From the NCBI GenBank assembly GCA_963971225.1, contig OZ020269.1:106029486-106093485 (forward strand): a DNA stretch of 64,000 nucleotides, written 5' to 3'. Numbering within the stretch: position 1 is the stretch's first letter; the number at the start of each line of letters is the position of its first letter. The notes under the pieces were generated by a model. That model was not told the DNA's origin, searched no databases, and saw only the letters and a program-made list of their open reading frames with translations. This document shows positions 10,310 to 21,169 of this stretch, one piece after another. Source of the stretch: Melieria omissa. Taxonomy: Eukaryota > Arthropoda > Insecta > Diptera > Ulidiidae. The position numbers and the translations under genes were made by a program.

Positions 10310-12240
10310 TTCCTACAAAAAAAGTCTTAACAAAAATAAAAAATTCAATACCAAAGGTTTAAGACAGCAGATAACATTTCTAAATCCATAATCGATGCAA
10401 GCGATTCACAAAAGCTTTAAACTTCCAATAAACAAGCCACATTCATAGTTTAATAGGTCTCAGAAAAAAACTTATATTAATTCAATTTTTTATATAGAAA
10501 AAAAAATCCACTTTATTACGCATAAAATATGGCTAAATGTACAATTTGCCATTCTATATGATTCCACTTTATTCTCGCTCTTTGCTTTCCAACTCGATTT
10601 CTGTGCACAACAACAGCGTTGACTTTCAGTTTTCTGCTTTGACTATGTGTGCGGTTAAGTTTTTAATATAAAACTTAATTTGCTCAAGTAATCAAATTTT
10701 CTTTTTTTCAAACTGCTTACAACAAAAACAAATGCCTGTTGCCAACACTCGCTTGGCCAAGTTGCATGCAGCGAGTGCAACAGCGTCAGAAAATTTTCCA
10801 GCGACTGTTTACAACTTCAGCAATTACAACAACAACAACAACTATAAAGCTAAACAAAAATGCATTAAATGAGTGCAACAACAAAACAGCAACAACAAGA
10901 ATGTTAAATGGCAAAAAGGAAAAAAATCGTCAAACAACTTTCCGACAATAAAACCAACGAATCGCAACGACCAACAACGACACGAGACTCGATCTGTTGA
11001 CTGGTTGACGGTTGGTGGTTGGCTTTGCCTTTCTTTTATTTTTTTTTCGCTACCATATCAAACAACTAAACCACAGCGGCGCGCAGCAGCTAATTTCATA
11101 GTAAATTTTCCTTTTATTTTTCACGTTCTTCCTCCTCGCTCCCTTCTGTGCTTTTCCATGCAGCATACAACAACAACAAAAGCCATAGTCAAGTGCAACT
11201 TGTTGTTGGTTTTCTTGTTGCTGCTGTTGGTATGCGCTGCGCACTGGTGGCACCACTTTCAATTCGCTGTATCTGTGTGTTGCTTTGTGTGCATGTGTGT
11301 GTGTGTGTGTGTGTTTCCATGTGTATGTGTATGTGTGTATATGTGAAGCTACTAGATTATGCCACTGGCGCAGCCAAACAGCTTGCAACAACAGCGATCG
11401 GCCACAGCACAAACCTGTAGCTAGCAAATGTTCAGACAGACACAAATTGCAATCAACAACCATAATAACAACAACAACAACTACTACAACAATTATGCTG
11501 GCAAAAATTTCAAAGCCAAGTTTAAGAGTGAATTTCGCATGGATTCGTGCCGTTAAGTGGGTTTCGCCGCGCAAGTGCACCAGTGCACTGGGGAACCATT
11601 GGCCGATGTGGCTCTGCCTGCTCGACTGGTTGCTGTCGTCGCGTTCGCCAGTTCGCCAATTGCCGACTGCCGACTGCCTGCAAGCAATGCCAATGCTTTT
11701 CTAGCTTCGCTTTGGTCGCATTCGTTTGTTGTTGGTTTTGTTTTTGTATGGTTGGCCATAAAAGCAGCAGGCAGCACTTTTATTCTCTTGTTTCTTGCTG
11801 GTTTTGCCATATTTTCGCTGAAGCTGTGTGGCGCATGCGCGGCTACGATTTTCCCCTATTAGGTCTTCAAGTGTACTTTTAAAAGTTAGTTTTTAAGTAG
11901 GGAAGCCTGAAGAAATATGAAAATGCTTTGAAAATTTTGATTTCTCTATCAAAATTTCGTCTATCGGTCACTTTTCTCTCCCTTAGATTCTTTTGTTGAC
12001 CGGTAATCGCCATCTCTAGATTCACAGCTCTCTACCAGTTTTTTATACAAATATCTCTCAAAGAACTCGAACTAACTACCACTTCCAGATCGAATATGTT
12101 CCAGGCGGAGGAACCAGCAACCTACAACTAAGTTGTAGCTGGCATCACCTTTAAAAGAAAGATCACCTTCTTTGATTAACCGGTCCTAAAGACGTTATAC
12201 TCACTGATCATTGCCTCCAAACTTGTCTGACATTGCAGGG
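10310..12240. other. Unique non-coding DNA with CAA/GTT and TG microsatellites
   Basis: No gene supported. Frames of up to 176 codons at 11050-11880 run through TG and CAA repeats and are composition artefacts. 11540-11870 is a GC-richer island with no recognisable product. 11870-12240 shows no feature I can name. Confidence 0.45.
11287..11346. repeat. (TG)n microsatellite
   Basis: About 60 bases of TG with a few substitutions (TGTTTCC, GTATG). Confidence 0.9.
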
Positions 12241-12289
12241 AAGTTCGTTTGGAACTGGCCGGCTGATCAACAGTTGTAATGATTATGGG

Positions 12290-12545
12290 TTGGGCAACGC
12301 CCTTGTGCAAGGCAACCTGAGAGGTTTATTGTGCCCCCGATCAACAGTTACCTTCATTTGAGTTCCTGGGCACTGGCACATTGAGGGTATCGAAAGAGCC
12401 CAGGCACGAGGATCAAAGAGCCTTAAGAGATTCCGGTCCTCTGCGGTAGTCCACTACCCACTCGAATAGACCTCAACCTAAAGATCGAAATATCTAAGGA
12501 TCTCTTAGCTAAGGCTTCTGGCTTGGCCATGTCTCTCTAATGGAC
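12290..12545 (+). pseudogene. LINE RNase H domain remnant
   Basis: From 12362 the plus strand reads VPGHWHIEGIERAQARGSKS, matching the WVPGHxxIxGNExADxLAR motif of the RNase H domain of insect LINEs. After a stop and frame change, ISKDLLAKASGLAMS followed by WTKKL near 12485-12560 matches the family's segment further downstream. The element is broken by stops. Sequence from about 12240 to 12360 is probably also derived from it, but I cannot align it by eye. Confidence 0.7.
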
Positions 12546-12549
12546 CAAG

Positions 12550-13790
12550 AAACTACGGAAAAAATGATGATCGATGCGGTAATTCTAAGTCGACAGCGAA
12601 AAGCGAGATCGTATTTCCAGTGAAAGACAAAGTTGAGGACACCACAGCATCTCTCGGTGAGCCCAACTGGAGAAGGCATCTGAAGAGAACCCCGTATGTA
12701 CGATGAAGCTTCGAAGAAAGAGGTGTTCGACGGGGCGGTTAGAAGTCGACTGCGAAGAGGGAGATCGTATTTCCGGTTGAAGATCCTCATCATCTCTATG
12801 TATGACCAACTGAAGAGAGCGTCTGGGGAGAAAAGGTGTTCGACGGGGTAGTTGAAAGTCAACAGCGAAAAGGGAGACCGTATTTCCGGTGGAAAGATCA
12901 AGACCCCATATGGACGATGAAGCTTCGGAGTAAAAGGTGTTCGTAGCGTTTTTAAAAGTCGACTGCGAAGAGGGAGACTATCTCGGGTGAAAGGACCAAG
13001 TTGAGGTCACCACAACATATCTCGGTGTGACCAACTGAAGAACCTGTCTGAAGAGAACACTGTATGGATGAAGAAGCTTCGGAGAAAAAGGTGTTTGATG
13101 GGGTAGTTGGAAGTCGACCGCAAAGAGGGAGACCGTGACTCCAGTGAAAGGATCAAGTTGAGGGCACCACAACATTTCTCGGTGTGACCAACTGGAGAAG
13201 GCGTCTGGAGAGAAAAAGGTGTTCGACGGGGTGGTTGGACCTCGACTGCAAAGAGGGTGACCATATTTTCGGTGAAAGGATCATGTTTAGGACACTCTAT
13301 CATCTCTTGGTATGACCAACTGGAGAAGGTGTCTGGAAAGAAAAAGGTGCTCGACGGGGTAGTTGCTGCTGAACAGCAAAAAGGGAGACCGTATCTCCAG
13401 TAGAAGGACCAAGTTGAGGACACCACAACATCTCTCGGTGTGACCAACTGGAGAAGGTGTCTGGGAAAAAAGGTGTTCGACAGGGTAGTTGGAAGTCGAC
13501 AACGAAGAGGGATGTACCTCCAGTGGAAAAACCATCTTGAGGACACTCTATCATCTCCCGGGGTGACTAACTGGAGAAGGTGTCTGGGAAAAAAGGTGTT
13601 CGACAGTGTAGTTGGAAGTCGACAACGAAGAGGGATGTACCTCCAGTGGAAAAACCATCTTGAGGACACTCTATCATCTTTCGGGGTGACTAACTTCTCC
13701 AGTTATTCTCCAGCATCTAGAGAGAACCCCGTAAGGACGACGAAGCTTCGGAAAAAAGAGTTTCGACGGACCGAGTTGCGGACACCACAT
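12550..13790 (+). repeat. ~126-bp tandem array made from a LINE C-terminal coding segment
   Basis: The anchor GGTGTTCGAC recurs at about 12721, 12835, 12936, 13090, 13218, 13346, 13472 and 13595, with a variant at 13757. The later units are spaced 123-128 bp, close to 126 bp or 42 codons. Translated on the plus strand, the best units (13440-13690) read VTNWRRCLGKKVFDRVVGSR then QRRGMYLQWKNHLEDTLSS, repeated in the same frame. GVTNWRR preceded by RRGRPxxxWKDQxE is the extreme C-terminus of the same general type of insect LINE whose RT lies at 8-10 kb. Each unit therefore seems to be a copy of one ~42-residue piece of LINE tail. Some units carry an extra block around GAACCCCGTATGTACGATGA. Confidence 0.8.
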
Positions 13791-16020
13791 ATTAAAATAT
13801 TTTCTGAAAGCCATAATCACAGCAACCACAATCAAAAGTAGCAATTTATGGAAAGTTTTCGGAAAACAAATCTTAAAAACTTTCCATCACTACTCAACGC
13901 CTTCAAAGACCTTCATTCCCACATTTGTGGACAAAGTTGCGTTTAGTTTTTTGCAGGTTCGACTCCAGTCGCTGATTTAATGCGCCGTGTGGCCGCAACA
14001 GAATTGAAGCTTTCGCAGCGTAATTATCGATCAAAGCGCAAAGCCAACGCAGAGAATAGAAGGGAACATAATTTGCTGCGGCGCAAAAAAATAGTTGCGC
14101 ACACGCACCACGCCACGACGACGCCGACAAAACACAGTCGGTGAAAATGGTCCATGGAAGACTGGCTGAATGGTGTGGACGAAGAAGAAGAAGAAGAAGT
14201 TGTGCTCGTTTTTGCTGGATTGCGATTCAGTGTTGCCGTCATTACGCGTTGGCCAACACGAACTATTAGCGCTACCAGGAAGCGGCGCATGATGGCATCT
14301 TTATAAATAGCAACAAATTTATAGAAATTCAAAACGAAGCAGCGATTACGGCGAAGCGCGCATCGCGCTTACCTTGCAACCTAATGTGGCACGGCATGGG
14401 ATGGCGTGGCATAGCGTGGCATGGCGCGATGGCAGATGAAATTACAGCACAGCAGAGAATAGAAGATAGCACCGAATGGACGGACGCAAATCGCAAAAAC
14501 TTGCGGAAATATCCAATGAACAACAAACAACAACAACAACGTTGGGCGAAAAAGCGAGCATAGTTGACAGTTGTTGTATTTGTTGTTGTTGAAATTGTTT
14601 GCCTTCGCAAAAGAACATTGAAAGTGTTTTGTATTTGTTGAGTGTGGGCCCAGTCAACCAACGATTAACCGCAGATTTGGTTAGCCGCTAACCAAAGTTG
14701 TCGAGTATTTATTTGCATAGTGAGCCGAGCGAGCAAGCGAGCATCAAACGAAAGGGAAAAGTAGGGAAAACTTTGTCAGTGTTGTTGCTTATAATTTCAG
14801 CAAATTTCATGCGCTTCAAATGCTTTCAACACGCGCAAAGCGGCTCAAAGCGACAGTGCGACGACAGTAAAGTGAGAGGAACGGGCGCACAGTTGTTAGT
14901 TCAACACGCGCAATCAAATGTAAATAAAAGCTAAGCGCAACAACAACAACAACAACAACGACACCACAAAGGAATAAGTTTAGATTTAAATTCTAAAGTT
15001 AATGTTGTGCGTTCGCATTTTTTTATGGTTTGCTTTTATTGTTGTTGTTGTTGGCGTATTTGAAGTGAATTTCTAGCAGAGCAAAGCGTGTGATTGCTCA
15101 TTGTCAGCGTTGGTTGAATGCTGCTGCTCAGGTCGCAATACTGTCGGTCATGTCTGTCATGGTGGCATGACAAGCAAAAGTTGGCATTTCGTTCTGGAGT
15201 GGCGGAGATTTTAAAGTTTTACGAGAGTTGTGCGTATTGGCAACACAGTAATTGTTGTGCTGGGTTTATTTGTTAATTTTTTTGGTATATTTTATTATAA
15301 AGTTATAATTTAAATAGCAAACATTACATGAAAATAAGTAAAAGAGGCTTAAACTACACAGAAATGTATTGAAATCTCTCTGAATTGGTTCAAGTTGCAA
15401 GCATTTCAATGAACCAAGGTTTAGTGAACAATTAATTTTTATATTTATTTCAGTTGAGTTGTTCTTAACTGATGATCTGATAAAGAAAAATTTTATTTAC
15501 AGTCTACCGACTGCTCTGCCAATTGAATAATCGGGAGACACCACAAAAATTGAATTGCACCTAACGACCGTAGAAAATTTTAATTCGCTTGGAAAGAGTC
15601 ATGAGGCAATGAAGCCTAGAGGATTGTTTTTCTAAAATCTCTAAAAGTCTTTAAGACATCCCATTGAAACTTTGATGACGCTTCAATAAAATGTCCTATC
15701 CCATCCATCGTATTCACCAAGCATTCCTACTTCCAACTACTACTTGTTCAAGGCATTGACTCATTTATGGCGGAGCAGTATTTTTCTTCTTAAACATTGA
15801 GTGAATTCTTGGATCATCTTAAAAGAAGAGACATTTTTCTAACGAGGAATCCGTATGCTATCTGAAAGATGAGGGAAAAGTCGTAACTAACGAATCCGTA
15901 TGCTGTCTGAAAGATGGAGAATAGTCATAGACAACAATGGATAATACTTTGAAAAAAAATACATTTTAGAGATTTGTCTCAATAAAGCTTAAACAAAAAT
16001 TCTCAAAACTTCTTTGTACC
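13790..16020. other. Unique DNA with GC-richer islands and CAA runs
   Basis: No coding gene supported. (GAA)n lies at 14181-14199 and (CAA)n at 14938-14962. 14690-14960 resembles a fly 5' untranslated region in composition. 15838-15920 holds a short direct duplication containing AATCCGTATGCT and GTCTGAAAGATG-like blocks. Confidence 0.45.
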
Positions 16021-16460
16021 TCTTATGTCTGTCTCTGTTTGAAGACACCTATCATGACTCAACTTTACTAAGCAAATTACCTGAAAACTATGCTTATGGA
16101 ACCATTAGAAAGTTCCCACAAAGTGTGTCAATGTTGGACTTGGGTGGGTAGAAGACTTTGCTCATTGAGAAGACAACCTTAGAGGACGATAGTGTATGGA
16201 CTATAAATACAAGAATCAATAGACTAAGAACATTGAACAACCTCTGTCTGTCTCTGTTTGAAGACACCATGGCTCAATCTTGCTGAGGAAATAACCTAAA
16301 AACTATGCTTACTGAACCAAGAGGAACTTTCCACAACGTGTGTCAATGTTGGATTTGGGCGGTAGAAGATTTTGGTCATTGGGGGGGACAGCCTTAGACA
16401 AAGATGTTCTGTGAACCATAAAATACAAGAATCGTTTCATAAAATGCAATCTGCATTCCC
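16020..16460. repeat. ~223-bp direct duplication
   Basis: Two copies start at about 16028 and 16251, both with TCTGTCTCTGTTTGAAGACA, then AAAACTATGCTTA, GTGTGTCAATGTTGGA, GGTAGAAGA and TACAAGAATC in the same order. The 16460-16940 stretch that follows has no feature I can name. Confidence 0.8.
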
Positions 16461-16954
16461 TATTGGAATCCAGTAAGGAATAAAGGATTTTACACAATAG
16501 TTCTTATGGGACGCAGTGTCTCGGGCTGCGCGACTCCCATACCGAATCTAAGGGGATTACAATCAGGATTGTCTGATCCAAACTGACGTTCACCGGGAGA
16601 TTTGGATATAAATTTTGGGTGAAAGACAACCTATTGAGTTGGATTTTTCTGAACAAAAAGTAAGCAAGTATGTAGGACTGGGCGGAAATGAACGAGCAAC
16701 AAAAAGCGAATGGAACCATTGACTAGAAGAAAGTTAACAATTTTGAACGGAATAAAACAGACGAGCCCCGAAAAATAAGAAGGAACAAAACTTGACCAGA
16801 GACAACGGAAGAGATAAAGTACAATTGAACAGAAGAAGTGCAGGCATGAGTTTCTTCTTTTCAGAAGACTCTAGACTTGTGTCAAACTGGGACATGTCTT
16901 TAATTAATCATTTAAAAGCTGTCAATCACATGAAATGCGTATTGACTCATTTCC

Positions 16955-17090
16955 CCTGGTCCCCTGGTCTCCTTGCGGATATTTTCCCCAGAACTTATGA
17001 TCTCGATGGGTTTAAGGCAAGAGCCCATAACCACTTCACTCAAACCCCTATCTCCTAACCTTTATATCCTTCCTGAACCAACGCAATTTC
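16955..17090 (+). mobile_element. LINE 3'-end fragment, same family as at 9.65 kb
   Basis: The frame ending at 17058 reads PGLLADIFPRTYDLDGFKAR then AHNHFTQTPIS and a stop. It is nearly identical to the tail of the insertion at 9654-10023 (FPADLFPSTYDLDGFKARVH). The 3' UTR starts similarly (CCTTTATATCCTTCCTGAACCA against CCTATATATCCTTGTTGAACCA) and then diverges, so the element is truncated at both ends and has lost its poly(A). Confidence 0.75.
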
Positions 17091-17139
17091 AATGGAACAT
17101 CCACCTTGGAAAAATCCATAGAAATTTATGAAACATTGC

Positions 17140-17675
17140 GACAATGTTCCAAAGAGTCAATGGAGCTGTCACCATCACTTGGAATATGAATGCATTCTGG
17201 GATCTTCAGGTAGAATTATGAGGCTTTATTTGGCGCCAAATATAGTTAACGCAAATCAAGCGGAGATCAGATGGAGTGAAGTATTTCTTCATCGCTTAAG
17301 GGGGTTGAGTCACTTGGCTTGACTATATTCCCGGGATTCAATAGAGCTTTCACCATCACTTGGGTTCTGAATGTAATCCGGGTTCTTCAGATAGGATTAT
17401 AAGGCTTATTTGGGGCCAAATATAGGTAACACAGACTAGGCGGAGATCAGATGGAGTGAGGCACCGCTTAAGGGGATCGAGTCGCTTGGCTTGACAATAT
17501 TCCAGAGAGTCAATAGAACTGTCACCATCACTTGGAATCTGAACACGTTCCAGGACGTGCAGACAGGATTATGAGGCTTCATTTGGGGTCAAATAAAGGC
17601 AATAAAGGCACAGATCAGGCGGAGATCAGATGGAGTGAATTAGACACTTGGTGGAGTGAGACACTTGGCTGCTTC
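17140..17675. repeat. ~180-bp tandem repeat, three copies
   Basis: Copies start near 17146, 17327 and 17498. Shared blocks are CTGTCACCATCACTTGG, GGATTATGAGGCTT, GGCGGAGATCAGATGGAGTG and GAGTCACTTGGCTTGAC. The first copy carries the perfect palindrome ATTTGGCGCCAAAT (17228-17241); the other two have degraded versions. Confidence 0.85.
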
Positions 17676-20660
17676 TTTCGACACATCAAACAGTGATCAT
17701 GTCTAGGAAGATCACCACTAATGGAAAGATCCGGAACGACAAGGTTCTGGTTCTGTTTCCCAACAAATAGAGAGTCTTGCCCGTGAGATAACAAACAACA
17801 CTGAGTCATAAGAGCATGGAAATCTACTCTATGTGCCCATCTTTTAAGATCGCTTTTGAATGTGTCAGGTCAGACGTTATGTTAGGTAATGTTAAGTAGG
17901 GAAGCGTGTGTGCGGCACAGAGACCGCACTTCCACTCGGAGGCCAAATTGGCCCATTGTGAATCTCTTCTTGACTGGTTCTGGAGCTAACCAATCAGTCT
18001 CAATCTGGGACAAACCAGTTCAACATCTTGACAGAGGAGAGTAGATACGAAATTTCAACTTTTGCCGCGAAAGCCAGATCCGCTAGGAATCTTGGCTCCA
18101 GTGTACGGAGTCGGCGTTCCTGCAGAGCTGTGCAGTAGTATGTTTGTGAAAGTCAGACGTTTGATGAAGAAAATGAATGGTGAATAGTGTTGCCAACCAG
18201 TATACAGGATTCTTAGTCCATAAGAGAAGATCATTGGTTTTCTGAGAGGATATTCAATAAGTCATCGATACACTGGTTTTGACGGTCAGAAATAAGTTTG
18301 TTTTGCTTCCGGCTGGACTTTAACGTTCCATAACCATAGATAATACATCATAATCTTGAGATCTCTTTTTTATCATCTTAATAGCATATATCTTATGCTA
18401 TTTTCTTTTAGCTAATAAAACGGAGATCGTTTCCTGCAGCTGATCTTTGTATAGCTAAACACAAATAAGTAGACGACTTGGGAGACTTGAATCCTTTGGA
18501 TGATCAGCTTTGATATAACTTCATAAGAGTATTGAAAAAGATCTAACAGATCGCAGTGTATTTATTGTAATGTATCTTAAAAAATAAGAGAGAAACAGAG
18601 ATTGTATCGACTGACCATCGAATACCTAAACACGATCGAATGGCAGCGGTACGAGAGGGGATTCACAATTCTTGACAAATGACCTTTAATTGCCCAGAAT
18701 CAAAACTCCGCACTCATCACGTGATCTTTCATTATAACCATCTAATTCTCTCTCTCCCTCTCTCTTTCTCTCCGTTCTTCTAACTAAAGGCATCTAAAAA
18801 CCACTAATCAACATTAAATAGTTTCGTATGCTTTGGTTTTTTTTCATTTTCGGCCATTTTTGACACATAAAAATTGAAACCCCAAACCGAGGCTAAATAT
18901 AGAACATGAAGCTTTGGTATTTGCGCGCTTCGCGAACAGGCTTCGACTGGTGTTTTATTGTTGCTTTTGGGCGTTTTATGGCCTTTGAGGCCGTTTTCGA
19001 TTTGTTTGACTTGTGCGCGTAGTTTTGCTATCTGCTCGAAACATTCTTCTCTTGTCTTGGATTTTGATTAATGATACCCGCAATGCTGCCTCCAACACTT
19101 CAACTGCCACTTTTGGCTAATTTTGTATTCAACAAAAACAACAACAATGAAATAAGAAAACAAATTTAGGCAAAAAATCTTCACTCTTGTCTAAGAAAAA
19201 CTGGTGTTAGTTAACTATGCTTGTTGGTTGTTGTTGTTGTTGTATTGCCAGAAACAAAAAATGAGTAGCAGTGAGGCTACACACACACATATACACACAC
19301 AGACACATAAACAAGCGAGAATGTTTCATTTCATGGGATGCAATCAAACACAAATTTCAAGAAAGTTTTTAAATTTTTTGCGTAAATCATTCAAATTAAA
19401 TGCAACAACAAAAACATAAATTTGTACTTAAAAGTGTCGGCACCAAAAAAACAAACAAATATTTTGTTGTACAAATTAAAAGTTCAATTTGCTTGTTCAA
19501 CGATTTGAGGCGCTCAACAAAACAGCTAAGGCCGGGAAAAAAATTCATAAAAAATAAACAGAAAATTTAAGAGAAATCGTCCGAGTCAAATGAAGAGAAT
19601 ACAAGTCAAAACACTGACACTGAAGATGACATCATTTGCAAAATGGCGAAGCGGCTTAAAACTTTGCCAAAACCACAGCGGAATTTATTTCAATTTCGTT
19701 TTGTTTTGTTTATTTTTCTTTGCATTTAATTTATTTCATTTATTCGTAGGCTTTTTGTCGTTTGTTGCTGTCGCTGTGCGAACAAGTTTTTGCAAAAAAC
19801 CATTTTTTTGCAATATTTTTGTGTCTTTCATTTTGTTGCTTTGCGCTCAGAAATGATTCGTGCAAAAAAAATATATAAATTTTAAGAAAATAAAATAAAA
19901 TCCCTTTTTTTAGTACAAACAATTTTTACTTCCCAAATTTGAGCGTTCGAAATGAAGTCCGCATGGCCTGTCGCCGTTGATTTATCAGCAACTTGTTTCA
20001 AGACAAACGAACGAACAACAAAAACAACAACAACAATTCAATGTAGCCATCTTTCGCTGCATTGCGGTGCATCACGCGGCTACCTACGGCGAGCACTGCA
20101 CCGCTGCGCCCGCTTCATACGACGTCAGTCGGCTGTCTCGCCGCTTTCCAGCGCATTTAATCGTTGCTGCTTTGCACTTAAGTGGCCGCAGTGAGCCAAC
20201 AATGTGTTTTTTATTTGCACTTGCCGACACTTCACTCGGCGCCCCCTGCCCCCCGATTCCCTCCACCGCATGCACAATTTGCATTTCGGCGAATTTTGCA
20301 CAAAATCCCAACCGCATTCTCGCATTTATGCGAAAATTGATAAACTTTTCCCGCGTCGCATGTTTCTGGTGTTTGCCTAATGATTTTATTTATGACTGCT
20401 TGCCCCATTCTGTGCCCCAACAACAACAACAACAGCAGCAACAGCAAACATATAAATGCATTAAAATTTTTCATGTTAAAATTTGTCATGTCACCAAAAA
20501 CAAAAAACGTTTTTGCATTTTTGGGGAGTGTCTGTCTTTTGACCTCAAAAAAAATACATAAATTTTTAAAGGGACAAAAACAAAAATAAAAATACAAAAA
20601 AGTTTTCTTGGTGAAGACAGAAAGTTTTTGGTTTGAGATTTTGACTGAATATAAAAACTA
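17675..20660. other. Unique non-coding DNA
   Basis: No gene supported. A pyrimidine run rich in TCTC lies at 18747-18775. Small CA and TTG microsatellites lie near 19225-19310. A GC-richer island with CGACGTCAGTCGG lies at 20060-20340. A CAA/CAG run is at 20418-20450. The stretch 17680-18150 is GC-richer and could be transposon-derived, but I cannot identify it. Confidence 0.4.
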
Positions 20661-20668
20661 ATGAATAG

Positions 20669-21070
20669 AGGAAATGCAAAGAAAATGGTGACAGGGAAAC
20701 CTTGGAGCATATTTTTTGCTATCTCAAGACCCATTTAGGGACTCCATTCTTGTCTGGGTTAGATGCCATTAAGCAGCTGTTGAACATTGCTATGAATTGC
20801 CCACATTGCCCAAATTGTCACCGATCGCTTTTACGTGAGTCCGTAAGGAACTCTAAGAAACTCTGAGTGATTCCTCAAGAAGCTCAAAAGGGTCTGGTCG
20901 ACATGGGCTGCCAGCTTTTTTATCATCTAACAACACTGAAAAGATATGTTTCAATTCTTTTTCAGATTCAGTGAGCAAAATATTTCATTTTTCAGCTGTC
21001 ATCTCAACCTAACCTATACTATCTAACCTAAAAAATAAAGTAAATTGTAAAAAAAAAATTAAAAAAAATT
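20669..21070 (+). pseudogene. LINE RNase H tail and 3' end
   Basis: From 20669 the plus strand reads RKCKENGDRETLEHIFCYLK then THLGTPFLSGLDAIKQL. This matches the cysteine-containing ETxEHxLCxCP region with its LGxPFxxxLD continuation at the C-terminal end of jockey-like LINE ORF2. The frame stops near 20866. AACCTAACCTA sequence and two A-runs (21040-21070) follow, consistent with a 3' end. The 5' part of the element is absent. Confidence 0.7.
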
Positions 21071-21169
21071 TAATTATTAAAAAACGTTGATTCCTTCTTT
21101 CGATTTTTCTCTAGATTCCACAAAAAATAACTAAAATTATGTGTTTTATGCGAAGTTCAACTTCAACTT

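Larger units (their letters stand above)
8150..10310 (-). pseudogene. Decayed LINE reverse transcriptase, rearranged and interrupted
   Basis: Read on the minus strand, pieces of one insect non-LTR retrotransposon reverse transcriptase appear in the right order. First comes a block ending KKGNQTICVN-stop-RDIS (about 10310-10245). Next is YQCRLGPDKFTIYQIFTLRQ followed by IDIHHFFIDYEAAFDS, which is palm motif A (10178-10023). Then come SELGIPAKLV and RQGDPL (9650-8940), an eroded active-site block CVNHIDVMGSNKRDIT (about 8800-8738), and EVVKNFTYLGIAI with IKQRIT (8275-8190). In the family consensus as I recall it, the active-site block reads ADD before IDI; here VNH replaces those catalytic residues, and stops and frameshifts are frequent, so the enzyme is dead. 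The family is the type often annotated in insects as RTE-like; I am sure of the RT identity but not of the clade. A SINE and a second LINE interrupt it. Confidence 0.85.

Noticed and set aside
11050..11882. Frames of 85-176 codons on both strands
   Set aside because: They run through TG, CAA and GTT microsatellites, overlap each other on both strands and match no family.
13007..13669. A 220-codon minus-strand frame
   Set aside because: It is the antisense of the LINE-derived array; the plus strand gives the recognisable protein motifs.
17675..18150. Possible LTR or other transposon remnant
   Set aside because: GC-richer than its surroundings, but I could not find terminal repeats, a primer-binding site or a protein motif.
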